Below, piece after piece: positions 16,479-24,636 of a DNA stretch of 64,000 nucleotides. The position numbers were made by a program, and so were the translations under genes. Within the stretch, counting starts at the first letter, position 1; each line of letters starts with the position of its first letter. A model generated the notes under the pieces. It was not told the origin of the DNA. It saw only the letters and a program-made list of their open reading frames with translations, and searched no databases. This DNA is from Methylorubrum populi (GTDB lineage: Bacteria > Pseudomonadota > Alphaproteobacteria > Rhizobiales > Beijerinckiaceae), in contig NZ_AP014809.1 of the NCBI RefSeq assembly GCF_002355515.1, positions 310,001-374,000 on the forward strand, written 5' to 3'.

Positions 16479-17504
16479 ATGCCCGAGCAGAGTCACTTGA
16501 CGCGTCGGCACTGGATGAAGACCGCTGGCGCTCTCCTGGTGACGGGACCGGCCATGGCGGCGGAAGCGGTGGCCGCGCAGCCGGCCGGTCCGGCGGCCTC
16601 GCAGGCGTCCTTCGGGCCTTTGAAGCAGATCGTCACCAGCGACCTGACCGTCGCCTACGTCGAGGCCGGGCCCCCGACCGGGCAACCGGTCCTGCTTCTC
16701 CACGGCTGGCCCTACGACATCCATAGCTACGTCGACGTCGCTCCGGTCCTCGCCGCCGCGGGCTATCGCGTCCTGATCCCTTACCTCCGCGGCTATGGTG
16801 CGACGCGCTTCCTCTCGGACACCACGCCGCGCAACGGCCAGCAGGCCGCCCTCGCCAACGACGCACTAGAGTTCCTGAACGCGCTGAAAATCGAGACGGC
16901 GCTCGTCGCGGGCTACGACTGGGGCGCGCGCACCGCCTGCATCTTGGCTGCGCTCTGGCCCGATCGCTGCAGGGGTTTGGTCTCTGTCAGTGGCTACCTG
17001 ATCGGCAGCCAAGCCGCGAACGCGATGCCGTTGCCGCCCAGAGCCGAGCTGCAATGGTGGTACCAGTTCTACTTCGCAACCGAGCGGGGCCGCGAGGGTT
17101 ACGCGCGCTACACGAAGGACTTCGCCCGGCTGATCTGGCAGCTTGCCTCACCCAAATGGCAGTTCAGCGACGACACCTTCGCCCGTTCGGCCCAGGCTTT
17201 CGAGAACCCCGACCACGTCGCGGTCTCGATCCACAACTATCGCTGGCGTCTGAAGCTTGCGGAGGGTGAGGCCCGCTTCGACGAGACCGAGCGCAAACTG
17301 GCGGCCTTCCCGACCATTGCCGTCCCGACGATCACCATGGAGGGCGACGCGAACGGGGCGCCGCACCCCGAGCCCGCGACCTATGCCAAGAAGTTCACGG
17401 GCCGGTACGAGCACCGCCTGATCAGCGGTGGCATCGGGCACAATCTCCCGCAAGAGGCACCGCAGGCCTTCGCTCAGGCGGTGATTGATGTCGATGGTTT
17501 CTGA
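16479..17504 (+). CDS. Tat-exported alpha/beta hydrolase, epoxide hydrolase/dehalogenase type
   Basis: 341 residues. The N-terminus TRRHWMKTAGALLVTGPAMA resembles a twin-arginine signal, so the enzyme probably acts in the periplasm. The fold shows the oxyanion motif LLHGWPYDIHSY, a nucleophile elbow GYDWGART in which the nucleophile is aspartate (D147), and the catalytic histidine H321 in GIGHNLPQEAP. An Asp nucleophile separates it from esterases and points to epoxide hydrolase or haloalkane dehalogenase chemistry; the substrate is unknown. The ATG at 16479 follows AAGGAGA by 9 bases. Its stop lies inside the start of the cytochrome P460 gene, so the two are coupled. Confidence 0.82.
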   Translation: MPEQSHLTRRHWMKTAGALLVTGPAMAAEAVAAQPAGPAASQASFGPLKQIVTSDLTVAYVEAGPPTGQPVLLLHGWPYDIHSYVDVAPVLAAAGYRVLIPYLRGYGATRFLSDTTPRNGQQAALANDALEFLNALKIETALVAGYDWGARTACILAALWPDRCRGLVSVSGYLIGSQAANAMPLPPRAELQWWYQFYFATERGREGYARYTKDFARLIWQLASPKWQFSDDTFARSAQAFENPDHVAVSIHNYRWRLKLAEGEARFDETERKLAAFPTIAVPTITMEGDANGAPHPEPATYAKKFTGRYEHRLISGGIGHNLPQEAPQAFAQAVIDVDGF

Positions 17505-18009
17505 TCTCCGCCCGCGCCGGCGTCTGTTGATCCCAGTCGCCGCCCTCGCCCTGGGACTCGCGCTCACGGCGACCGCTCAGGAAGCCGGCAAGCCGGCCTC
17601 GCCGATCTTCGGAGTCACCGTCCCGGACGGTTACCGGGCCTGGCAGCTCATCGCCCCTGCTCTGGAGGGGGAGCCGCTCAACGAGTTGCGCGCTGTCGTC
17701 GGCAACGACGTCGCGGTGAAGGCCTACACCAGCGGTACCCTGCCGTTTTCCGATGGGACGGTCCTGGTGAAGCTCGCTTGGCAACACGTGCCCTTGCCCG
17801 AGTTCGAGCCGGCCACCGTGCCGGGCCGGGCCACCACCGTGCAGGTGATGGTGAAGGACGTCAAACGCTATGCGAAGACGGGCGGGTGGGGATTCGGACG
17901 CTTCGTCGACGGCAAGCCGGTCGACGAGGCTCAGCACCAGACCTGCTTCGCCTGTCACGAGGCCCGCGTGAAGGACCGCGACTACGTCTTCACGCGCTAT
18001 GCCCGCTGA
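17488..18009 (+). CDS. Cytochrome P460 family periplasmic protein
   Basis: 173 residues with an N-terminal signal peptide (RRRLLIPVAALALGLALTAT). The mature part has VPDGYRAWQLIAPALEG, then VKDVKRYAKTGGWGFGRFVD and the heme-attachment motif CFACH near residue 155, close to the C-terminus as in cytochromes P460 and c'-beta. Family members bind or oxidise small nitrogen compounds such as hydroxylamine or NO, though many have unknown roles. The gene overlaps the end of the hydrolase gene and the start of the cyclase gene. An ATG at 17494 or a TTG at 17485 are alternative starts; AGGCGG about 6 bases upstream favours 17488. Confidence 0.83.
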   Translation: MSMVSDLRPRRRLLIPVAALALGLALTATAQEAGKPASPIFGVTVPDGYRAWQLIAPALEGEPLNELRAVVGNDVAVKAYTSGTLPFSDGTVLVKLAWQHVPLPEFEPATVPGRATTVQVMVKDVKRYAKTGGWGFGRFVDGKPVDEAQHQTCFACHEARVKDRDYVFTRYAR

Positions 18010-19126
18010 CGCCCCGACCGCCGGACGTGTCCAGTCCGGCGGCTTGGTATACCATGGCCCCATGCCTCCGTTCCGAGCCGGCTTCTGGATCGTGGCACCC
18101 GTCATAGGAATGCTGGCGGACCTGCTCTACGGTCTCATCTTCCATGTCGAGCTGCTGGTCTCCGGCATTCGTGGCGCCTTTATCGGCGCGCCCGTCCTCC
18201 TGTACGAGCGTGGCCTGCTGTTCCAGGCTTGGCGCGACTTGATCCGACGAGCTGCGACTCCCATTTTCGTGGCGGCGACGCTCGCCACCTACATCGCGAT
18301 GATCGCGGCCGGGAATGCCGGTGCTGGTACGGTTCTGCACCACGCGTTCGGCTACATGCCGAACCCGCGCGTCGCGATGTTGATGTCCGATGCTGGGCTC
18401 GCTTACGCCCTCGGAATCTCCGCCTTGTCGGCCTTCGTCTTCCGCGTCCGGGATCTGATCGGGCCCCGCGTCTTCGCGAACCTGCTGATCGGGCGCTACC
18501 ATCGACCGATCAGCGAGGAGCGCATCTTTCTCTTCCTCGACGTTGCAGGCTCGACTCGCTTCGCTGAGCAGCACGGCGACTTGGCGGCTCAGCGGTATCT
18601 TGGCGCGATCTTCAGCGCGCTCGCCTTGCCGGTACACCGCGCGCGCGGCTCCATCGACGATTATGTCGGTGACATGGCCCTCGTGAGCTGGACGATGAAA
18701 CGAGGAACGCGAGATGCAGCGTGTCTGCGGTGCGTTTTCGATTTCGCACAGGTGATCGCCGACGACGCCGAGCGCTGGGTGGCAGAGTTCGGCCAAGTTC
18801 CGGGCTTCCGCGCCGTACTTCACTGCGGCTCGGTCGTGACCGCTGAAATCGGACTTGAACGACACAAGATTGCCTATTTTGGTGACACGCTGAACACCAC
18901 GGGCCGTCTTGAATCTGTCGCGAAGGAACTCGGCGTCTCGATCCTCATCTCGGGCGACCTGCTTGATCGGCTCGGTACGCTGCCAAGCGGCATCATCGTC
19001 GAGGATCTGGGCTCGCGTACTGTCCGTGGACGCCATGAGCCACTTCGCATCGCAGCCGTTCACAATGGCTTCGGGCTGAGTTCCACGTCGCAGGCCTCCG
19101 CGAGGCACGGTGCCGAAACGGGCTGA
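17999..19126 (+). CDS. Membrane-anchored class III adenylate/guanylate cyclase
   Basis: Up to 375 residues. Three or four hydrophobic segments occupy the first 160 residues (for example WIVAPVIGMLADLLYGLIF and PIFVAATLATYIAMIAAG). The C-terminal half is a class III nucleotidyl cyclase domain: the first metal-binding Asp in FLFLDVAGSTRFAE, the second in DDYVGDMALVSW, and the end motif IAYFGDTLNTTGRLES. Both metal ligands are present, so it should be active; adenylate is the default guess. The ATG at 17999 overlaps the P460 stop by 11 bases; ATG 18062 is a plausible shorter start because homology begins near it. Neither has a strong ribosome site. Confidence 0.8.
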   Translation: MPADAPTAGRVQSGGLVYHGPMPPFRAGFWIVAPVIGMLADLLYGLIFHVELLVSGIRGAFIGAPVLLYERGLLFQAWRDLIRRAATPIFVAATLATYIAMIAAGNAGAGTVLHHAFGYMPNPRVAMLMSDAGLAYALGISALSAFVFRVRDLIGPRVFANLLIGRYHRPISEERIFLFLDVAGSTRFAEQHGDLAAQRYLGAIFSALALPVHRARGSIDDYVGDMALVSWTMKRGTRDAACLRCVFDFAQVIADDAERWVAEFGQVPGFRAVLHCGSVVTAEIGLERHKIAYFGDTLNTTGRLESVAKELGVSILISGDLLDRLGTLPSGIIVEDLGSRTVRGRHEPLRIAAVHNGFGLSSTSQASARHGAETG

Positions 19127-19421
19127 CCCAAGCCCCTCATTTCGCAACGGTCGACCGGAAAAATCCCTACGATAACTCCTCCAGTCGGTGGGCGCGGTCT
19201 TCGATTATGGCGCCATCATGATGGTCCGACCGTTCGCACAGCCTATGCGCAGAGTCCGCTTCCTAGCTTGGGGCGAAGGTCTGGAAGTGACCCCAAGCGG
19301 CCATTCGAGACGCTTCAGCCGATGGTTCGAATGGGGTGGTAAGCCGATGTTGAGATGACCGCTCAGGATCGCTGCTCGGGACCAGTGAGTCGTGGAAGAG
19401 TTACCACCCCTCTCGCCTGCA
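19127..19421. other. Gene-free interval downstream of the cyclase gene
   Basis: About 295 bases on both strands without a convincing frame, ribosome site or terminator. It precedes a decayed frame at 19422 and looks like degraded DNA. Confidence 0.35.
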
Positions 19422-19685
19422 ATGATTATTCAGCCGGTTGATCCGCGCTTCGACCTACTCGGATAATGGTCTGACCGTGCCGACGGAACGTGGTCGTTCC
19501 GGTTCCGCGCACGTCTCTTGGTGCCCGCCAGCGAGCACATGCCCGATTGGTCCGACTGGCACTTGTTGGTGTCGGAGCCGGAGTCCTTCAAAATCGACGT
19601 CCATTCGGACGCGGCGAACCGTGTGACGGCAAACTTTTCCACACCAGAGCTACAGCCTGCAACTCTGCAAACACCGCTCGCTGGA
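19422..19685 (+). pseudogene. Small unrecognised frame interrupted by one TAA
   Basis: From ATG 19422 the frame reads MIIQPVDPRFDLLG, a TAA stop (19464-19466), then 72 further codons with protein-like composition (DGTWSFRFRARLLVPASEH, MPDWSDWHLLVSEPESFKID) to a TGA at 19683-19685. Aromatic and charged residues alternate as in a small beta-rich domain. I do not recognise the family. With the stop repaired it would give about 87 residues. No good ribosome site precedes the ATG. It may be a dead small gene or chance; the 95-residue frame on the opposite strand in the same region is less convincing. Confidence 0.3.
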
Positions 19686-19966
19686 TGAGAACCGCGCCCA
19701 CTTGGCCATCAGGCGCAACGAAGCGCACATCAGCCCAGAGATCAATAAATCCAAAATACAGACATGCGGCCACATCGAGCCTAATCTTCTTCGATATCGG
19801 CGAATGAGGACGAGATTCGTTCACAGCTCGACATCGCGAGGCCTCCCGAAGACGAACCCCCTGCCTGCGAGGCAATTATTTTCTTCATTCGCCTCCCGCC
19901 CGACTGTCTAACGCCGGATGTCGGGCCGGCCTCTGCAGAGTCCCGGCCTTGGCGAGGAGGACGGAC

Positions 19967-20449
19967 ATGGGGGCGATCCCGCGCGAAATCAGGCTCACCG
20001 AGGTCCGGCAGAAGGCCCTGCGCAGCCTCGGCCGCCTGAAAGTTCGCCGCGCGGTGCCGATCATGGTCATTGCCCTCTCCGAGGAGATGGCAGGCCTGCG
20101 CAAAGAGGCTGCCGCGGCGCTTGGTGAAATCGCCCACCCAGCGGCGCGGGTGGGGCTGGAGGGGCTCGTGAACGACCCCGATCCGAACGTGCGCAAGACG
20201 GCGCGCTGGGCATTGGCGAAGCTGGCAGTCTACCGCATCATTCTGGATATCGGATCCAGGATGATGCGCTCCCCTCTCGTCTCGGCATCGACCTTTTCCC
20301 GAAAGCCGGGTGCCACCTCTCGGGACGCTGGCCTGGTTCTTCGCCGCCTCACCCCTCCGTCAGAACGATCTCCTGCAGCCGAGCGGGCTGCATCAGGCGG
20401 ATATGCGCCCGGTCGATGGAGACGATACCATCGCGTTGGAAGCGCTTGA
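19967..20449 (+). CDS. HEAT-repeat (PBS-lyase-like) protein, probably a fragment
   Basis: The ATG at 19967 is supported by GAGGAGG about 7 bases upstream. Residues 1-85 form two to three HEAT/PBS-lyase repeats (VRRAVPIMVIALSEEMAG, LRKEAAAALGEIAHPAARVG and VNDPDPNVRKTARWALAKL), a helical scaffold for protein-protein contacts. After residue 90 the frame runs through a strong hairpin (20235-20267) and into the 3' end of the Crp/Fnr gene on the other strand, and the sequence loses any domain character, so the genuine protein has probably lost its original end. Homologous proteins are usually longer, with more repeats. Confidence 0.55.
   Translation: MGAIPREIRLTEVRQKALRSLGRLKVRRAVPIMVIALSEEMAGLRKEAAAALGEIAHPAARVGLEGLVNDPDPNVRKTARWALAKLAVYRIILDIGSRMMRSPLVSASTFSRKPGATSRDAGLVLRRLTPPSERSPAAERAASGGYAPGRWRRYHRVGSA
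20235..20267. repeat. Long inverted repeat (14-base arms, 5-base loop)
   Basis: GCATCATTCTGGAT (20235-20248) faces ATCCAGGATGATGC (20254-20267), with one mismatch that can pair as G-U in RNA. It lies at the end of the HEAT-repeat homology and about 80 bases past the stop of the Crp/Fnr gene on the other strand, so it may act as a terminator or belong to a dispersed palindromic repeat family. Confidence 0.55.
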
Positions 20450-21113
20450 GCATCATCGTCACCCACTGGCGGGTCGAGCCAACCAGGGCGGCGAGTTCGT
20501 CGTGGGTGATGCGGCGGCGGATGATGACCGTGCCGTTCTCGGGCGTGCCGTAGAGGTCGCCGAGATTGAGCAGCAGTTGCGCCAGCCGCTCGATGACCGA
20601 GCGTGTGCCGAGCATCTGCGCCATCGCGGTGTAGCAGCGGCCCTTCGCTTCCAGCGCGGCGATGAGGCAGAGCGCGAAGCCCGGCATCTGGCGGATCAAC
20701 CCGCGGAGCGTCGCGCTCGACAGAACGGTGACCCGCACCGGCTCGATCGCCACGCCCGACCATTGGTGGCAGCCGCCGCCATAGATGCTCGGGCCGCCGA
20801 TGAAGTGACCCGGCGTCCAGTAGGCCAGCGTCACCTGTCGACCCGAAGGCCCCGAGTAGTAGACGCGCACGCGTCCCTCTTCGATCAGAAAGATGCCTTC
20901 GTGCGGTGCCCCTTGCGTGAATACGCTCTCGCCGGGAGCGAGGCTGACGCTGCGCCCGGCCGCGCGCACTCGGGCGACTTCGGCCGAGGTGAGGCCGTCG
21001 AGGAAGCCGGCGCCGTCGTCGAGTCCCTCCACCGTCTCGCAGAGGAAGAGCGCGCTGGCGATCAGGGGCGCCGGGCGGCGGGGTTCAGGAAAGGCGAGCG
21101 ATACCGATGACAT
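20349..21113 (-). CDS. Crp/Fnr-family transcriptional regulator
   Basis: 254 residues from ATG 21113, with GAGG a few bases upstream; an in-frame start at 21299 would add residues without family similarity. The N-terminal cyclic-nucleotide-type beta barrel is clear (LAPGESVFTQGAPHEGIFLI, EEGRVRVYY, PGHFIGG) and the C-terminal winged helix contains THDELAALVGSTRQWVTMML. No cluster of four cysteines typical of true FNR is seen at the N-terminus, so oxygen sensing by an Fe-S cluster is unlikely. The gene is divergent from a sulfonate/nitrate-type ABC transporter operon and shares a 298-base control region containing a TTGATATATCAA palindrome, so it probably regulates that operon. Confidence 0.83.
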   Translation of the reverse strand: MSSVSLAFPEPRRPAPLIASALFLCETVEGLDDGAGFLDGLTSAEVARVRAAGRSVSLAPGESVFTQGAPHEGIFLIEEGRVRVYYSGPSGRQVTLAYWTPGHFIGGPSIYGGGCHQWSGVAIEPVRVTVLSSATLRGLIRQMPGFALCLIAALEAKGRCYTAMAQMLGTRSVIERLAQLLLNLGDLYGTPENGTVIIRRRITHDELAALVGSTRQWVTMMLKRFQRDGIVSIDRAHIRLMQPARLQEIVLTEG

Positions 21114-21265
21114 GGGGACCTCGGGGAAACGGCCGCGCACGAGGCCATGAGCCTGATCCGTCCTCCGCTTTCGATTATCGGTGCTGGCCGTTTGAGAGCA
21201 ATTCCAAATCAGAATGTCAGCGGAACAGATCCTTCTCTCTCCGCGTGTAGTTTGAGAAGATATTT

Positions 21266-21277
21266 TTGATATATCAA
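21266..21277. promoter_or_regulatory. FNR-like palindrome TTGATATATCAA
   Basis: A perfect 12-base palindrome in the divergent region between the Crp/Fnr gene and the ABC operon. It contains both FNR half-sites (TTGAT and ATCAA) but with a 2-base rather than the usual 4-base spacer, so the neighbouring regulator could recognise a variant site. Confidence 0.45.
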
Positions 21278-21411
21278 GAACAGCCGTTCGAATGCGCAAA
21301 ACTCATCTTTCCGATGAAATTAATTGCTCGTCGTCGTGTCCGTCGAGCGGCACATCCGTGAGATCGCCGCCCTCGTAAGCGGTCGAAACACCTGCCCCAC
21401 GGAGCCGTCCG

Positions 21412-22866
21412 GTGCCTCACCCTTCCCCGCTCATCCGCCGCTTCGCCACCCTCCTCCTGACGGCGACGACGCTGGGCGCGATGACGCCCGGCCCGGCCCA
21501 GGCCGAGACCATCCGAGTCGCCGTCGGCACGCAGGACACCACGATCAACTGCGCTACCGGCGGGCTGCTGATCCGCGAGCTGAAGCTCCTCGAAAAGTAC
21601 CTGCCGCGGGACGGCAAGTACCGTGACGCGACCTACGACATCCAGTGGCGCAACTTCACCAGCGGCGCGCCGCTGACCAACGAGATGGTGGCCGGCAAGC
21701 TCGATCTCGGGGCGATGGCCGACTTCCCCGGTTCGCTGAACGGCTACGCCTTCGCCAAGGCCGGGCGCCGCTCGCTGTTCATCTCGGTGCTCTCTGGCAG
21801 CGTGCGCGGCAGCGGCAACGGCATCGTCGTGCCGAAGGAGTCGCCGGTGCAGTCGCTGGCCGAACTCAAGGGCAAGACAATCTCGGTGCCGTTCGCCTCG
21901 ACCTCGCACGGGCTGCTCCTGCGGGCGGTGAAAGCGCAGGGCTGGGAGCCGGGCCGCGACGTCACCATTATCACCCAGGCGCCGGAGGTGGCGGGTGCCG
22001 CGCTTCTCGCCAACAAGATCGAGGCGCATGCCGACTTCGTGCCCTTCGCCGAGCTGTTCCCCTGGCGGGGCTTTGCCCGCAAGATCTACGACGGCGCCCA
22101 GGCCAACGCCCCGACCTTCCACGGCGCTCTGGCCGACGGCGACTACGCCGAGAAGTATCCAGAGATCGTCACCGCCTATCTGCGCGCGGCGATCGAAGCG
22201 GACCGGTTGATCGCTGCCGAGCCGGAAAAGTACTCCGAACTGATCGAGCGCGTGACGGGGATCGAGGCGGAGGTCGCCTACCTGTTCCACGGTCCGCTGG
22301 GCCTTCAAACCCGGGATCTCACCTGGAAGCCCGAATACCGGCAGGCGGTGAAGACCTCGTTCGAGACGCTGAAGCTCCTGAAGAAGGCCGATTCCGACAT
22401 CGACCTCGACCGCTTCGTCGATGACCGCTTCATCCGTGCGGCCACGACGCAAGCCGGCCTCGACTACGAGGCGCGCCTGAAGGACTACGCGCCGCTGCCG
22501 CTCACGGCCAACGACGCCGCCTCCGGCCAGCCGATCACCGATCCCTCCCGCGTGGCGCAGCTCTGGATCCGCGGCGAGGACCATGTTCGCCATTACGCCT
22601 CGCCCGAGGCGGCGCTCGCCGCGCTCCGCGCGCTCGAAGGCCAGGGCCGCGAGGCACGCGCCTTCTACGCTCAGGACCGGGACAGCGGGATCAAGCTGCT
22701 CGCCAACCAGGCCTGGTTCGTACGCGACGCGAAGGGCGGCCTCAGCGCCTTCCTGCTCAAGGGCGACGCGCAGGCCCACGCCGCGGCGCAGGGCGGCGAG
22801 GTGCTCGACTTCGCCGCTGTCCGAAGCGGCGCCGCGCGCCTCCCGGCGCGAGAGGCCGCCCGGTGA
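21412..22866 (+). CDS. ABC transporter substrate-binding protein (sulfonate/nitrate class) with extra C-terminal domain
   Basis: 484 residues, well above the 320-350 usual for SsuA/TauA. A signal peptide (FATLLLTATTLGAMTPGPAQ) precedes the periplasmic binding fold (ETIRVAVGTQDTTINC, VAGKLDLGAMADFPGS, LAELKGKTISVPFASTSHG). The last 100 residues (about 380-475) form a separate segment with AWFVRDAKGGLSAFLLKG and QGGEVLDFAAV, which resembles the NosL fold in pattern but lacks its metal-binding Met/Cys residues. The GTG at 21412 has GGAG 7 bases upstream. It is coupled to the permease gene by a GTGA overlap. The ligand is probably an organosulfur compound given the neighbours, but nitrate or another oxyanion cannot be excluded. 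Confidence 0.82.
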   Translation: MPHPSPLIRRFATLLLTATTLGAMTPGPAQAETIRVAVGTQDTTINCATGGLLIRELKLLEKYLPRDGKYRDATYDIQWRNFTSGAPLTNEMVAGKLDLGAMADFPGSLNGYAFAKAGRRSLFISVLSGSVRGSGNGIVVPKESPVQSLAELKGKTISVPFASTSHGLLLRAVKAQGWEPGRDVTIITQAPEVAGAALLANKIEAHADFVPFAELFPWRGFARKIYDGAQANAPTFHGALADGDYAEKYPEIVTAYLRAAIEADRLIAAEPEKYSELIERVTGIEAEVAYLFHGPLGLQTRDLTWKPEYRQAVKTSFETLKLLKKADSDIDLDRFVDDRFIRAATTQAGLDYEARLKDYAPLPLTANDAASGQPITDPSRVAQLWIRGEDHVRHYASPEAALAALRALEGQGREARAFYAQDRDSGIKLLANQAWFVRDAKGGLSAFLLKGDAQAHAAAQGGEVLDFAAVRSGAARLPAREAAR

Positions 22867-23732
22867 GCGCGTCGGCGATCGAGACAGCGCCCCCGATCCG
22901 CGCCCAGCGCGGACGGGCGGTCCGGGCGACGGTCCTGGGCGCGCTGCCGCGAAAACGCCCGTTCGGTCGCCTAGCGTTGCGTGGGGCCGCCCTGGGCTTG
23001 AGCCTGCTCGCGTGGCACCTCGCGGCGAGCAGCCAGCTCGACCTCGGCCTCGTCACTTTCCGCAACGTGCCGACTCCGGCAGCGGCGGCGCAGGCGGCCT
23101 GGGCGCTGCTCCACGCGCCTGCACTCCCGACCCATCTCGGCGCCAGCCTCGCGCGTGTGCTCTCGGGCTTCCTCGCCGCGCTGGGGGTGGGCGTCGCCCT
23201 CGGCCTCGCCATCGGCCGCTCTCGCATCGCCCGCGACCTGCTGCTGCCGCCGCTCGAAGTGCTGCGCCCGATCCCGGCAGTGGCCTGGATCCCACTCGCG
23301 ATCCTGATGTTCCCCTCCTCCGAGGTCTCGATGGCCTTCATTACCTTCACGGGCGCGCTGTTCCCGATCCTCCTCAACACCGTGCACGGGGTGGAATCGG
23401 TGCATCCGCGCCTCGTGGCCGCCGCCCGCAGCCTCGGCGCGGGCGATGCCGCGATCCTGCGCGAGGTGATCCTGCCCGGCGCCACGCCCAGCATCGTGAC
23501 GGGCGCGGCGATCGGCATGGGCACCGCGTGGTTCTGCCTCGTGACCGCCGAGATGATCTCCGGCCAGTATGGGATCGGCTACTTCACCTGGGAGTCCTAC
23601 ACGCTGCAGAACTACGACGACATCGTCGTCGGCATGCTGTTGATCGGCGTCCTGGGGATGGGATCGAGTCTCGTCGTGCGCTGGCTCGGCGCCCGGGCGA
23701 CGCCGTGGGTCGGCGCGGGGAGCCAGCGATGA
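22863..23732 (+). CDS. ABC transporter permease (SsuC/TauC type)
   Basis: 289 residues with about six membrane helices and the binding-protein-dependent transport signature ARSLGAGDAAILREVILPGA, which contacts the ATPase. The N-terminus is basic and cytoplasmic. It starts at a GTG overlapping the binding-protein stop and ends in an ATGA overlap with the ATPase gene, so the three are one transcript. The family is the NitT/TauT class importing nitrate, sulfonates, taurine and related anions; the genomic setting favours an organosulfur substrate. Confidence 0.88.
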   Translation: MSASAIETAPPIRAQRGRAVRATVLGALPRKRPFGRLALRGAALGLSLLAWHLAASSQLDLGLVTFRNVPTPAAAAQAAWALLHAPALPTHLGASLARVLSGFLAALGVGVALGLAIGRSRIARDLLLPPLEVLRPIPAVAWIPLAILMFPSSEVSMAFITFTGALFPILLNTVHGVESVHPRLVAAARSLGAGDAAILREVILPGATPSIVTGAAIGMGTAWFCLVTAEMISGQYGIGYFTWESYTLQNYDDIVVGMLLIGVLGMGSSLVVRWLGARATPWVGAGSQR

Positions 23733-24580
23733 GCGCGGGAACGGCACCGGCGGATCTCCAGGCCGGCAATGATCCTCATGCCGACGGCCAAGTAGCGATC
23801 CGGGACGGCGCGATCCGGCTCGGGCGGGGCGATGCCGCCTTCGATGTCGTGGAGGACATCGCCCTCGACATTCCAGGCCGCCAGTTCGTCTGCATTCTCG
23901 GACCCTCGGGCTGCGGGAAATCGACCCTGCTCGGCGCGGTGGCAGGCCACCTCGCCCTGTCGCGCGGCAGCGTCAGCCTCGACGGGCGGCCGATCGCGGG
24001 GCCGCACCCGGATCGCGGCATCGTCTTCCAGCAGCACACCCTCTTCCCCTGGCTCAGCGTCCTCGACAACGTCGCCTTCGGCTTGAAGATGAGGGGCGTT
24101 GGCGGGCGCGAGCGCCGGGCGCGCGCCCGGGCACTGCTGGCGCAGGTCGGCCTGTCTGACTTCGCCGCGCGCTACCCCGCCGAGTTGTCCGGGGGCATGC
24201 AGCAGCGGGTGGAGATCGCCCGTGCCCTCATCAACTGCCCCCGCGTCCTGCTGATGGACGAGCCCTTCGGCGCACTCGACGCGCAGACGCGGTTGACGAT
24301 GCAGGAGTTGCTCCTCGACATCTGGACACGGCATCGCACCACGATCCTGTTCGTCACGCACGACATCGACGAGGCCCTGTTCCTCGCCGACAGGCTCATC
24401 GTCATGACGCCGCGCCCGGGGCGCATCCTCGACGACATCCCCCTCGATTTCGGCCGGCCCCGGGATCGCGGCCTGATCACCGATCCGCACTTCACGGCGA
24501 TCAAGCAGCGCTGTCTCACACTCCTCCAGGGCGCGCCCGGCGGGGTGCCGCTCGCGCGGCTGAGCCCGATCGGGGTATGA
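23729..24580 (+). CDS. ABC transporter ATP-binding protein (SsuB/TauB type)
   Basis: 283 residues. Walker A GPSGCGKSTLLGAVAG, Q-loop VFQQHTLFPW, signature LSGGMQQRVEIARAL, Walker B VLLMDEPFGALD and the H-loop FVTHDIDEAL are all intact. The ATG at 23729 overlaps the permease stop; the much longer open frame upstream is a shadow of the permease and binding-protein genes. It powers import for the NitT/TauT-type system and could also serve the two orphan binding proteins encoded in the minus-strand operon nearby, which have no permease or ATPase of their own. Confidence 0.9.
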   Translation: MSAGTAPADLQAGNDPHADGQVAIRDGAIRLGRGDAAFDVVEDIALDIPGRQFVCILGPSGCGKSTLLGAVAGHLALSRGSVSLDGRPIAGPHPDRGIVFQQHTLFPWLSVLDNVAFGLKMRGVGGRERRARARALLAQVGLSDFAARYPAELSGGMQQRVEIARALINCPRVLLMDEPFGALDAQTRLTMQELLLDIWTRHRTTILFVTHDIDEALFLADRLIVMTPRPGRILDDIPLDFGRPRDRGLITDPHFTAIKQRCLTLLQGAPGGVPLARLSPIGV

Positions 24581-24636
24581 ACCGCTCCAATCCCACGCAA
24601 TGAAGGATCGGCCGGCCTCAAGCCGGTCGCACACCG

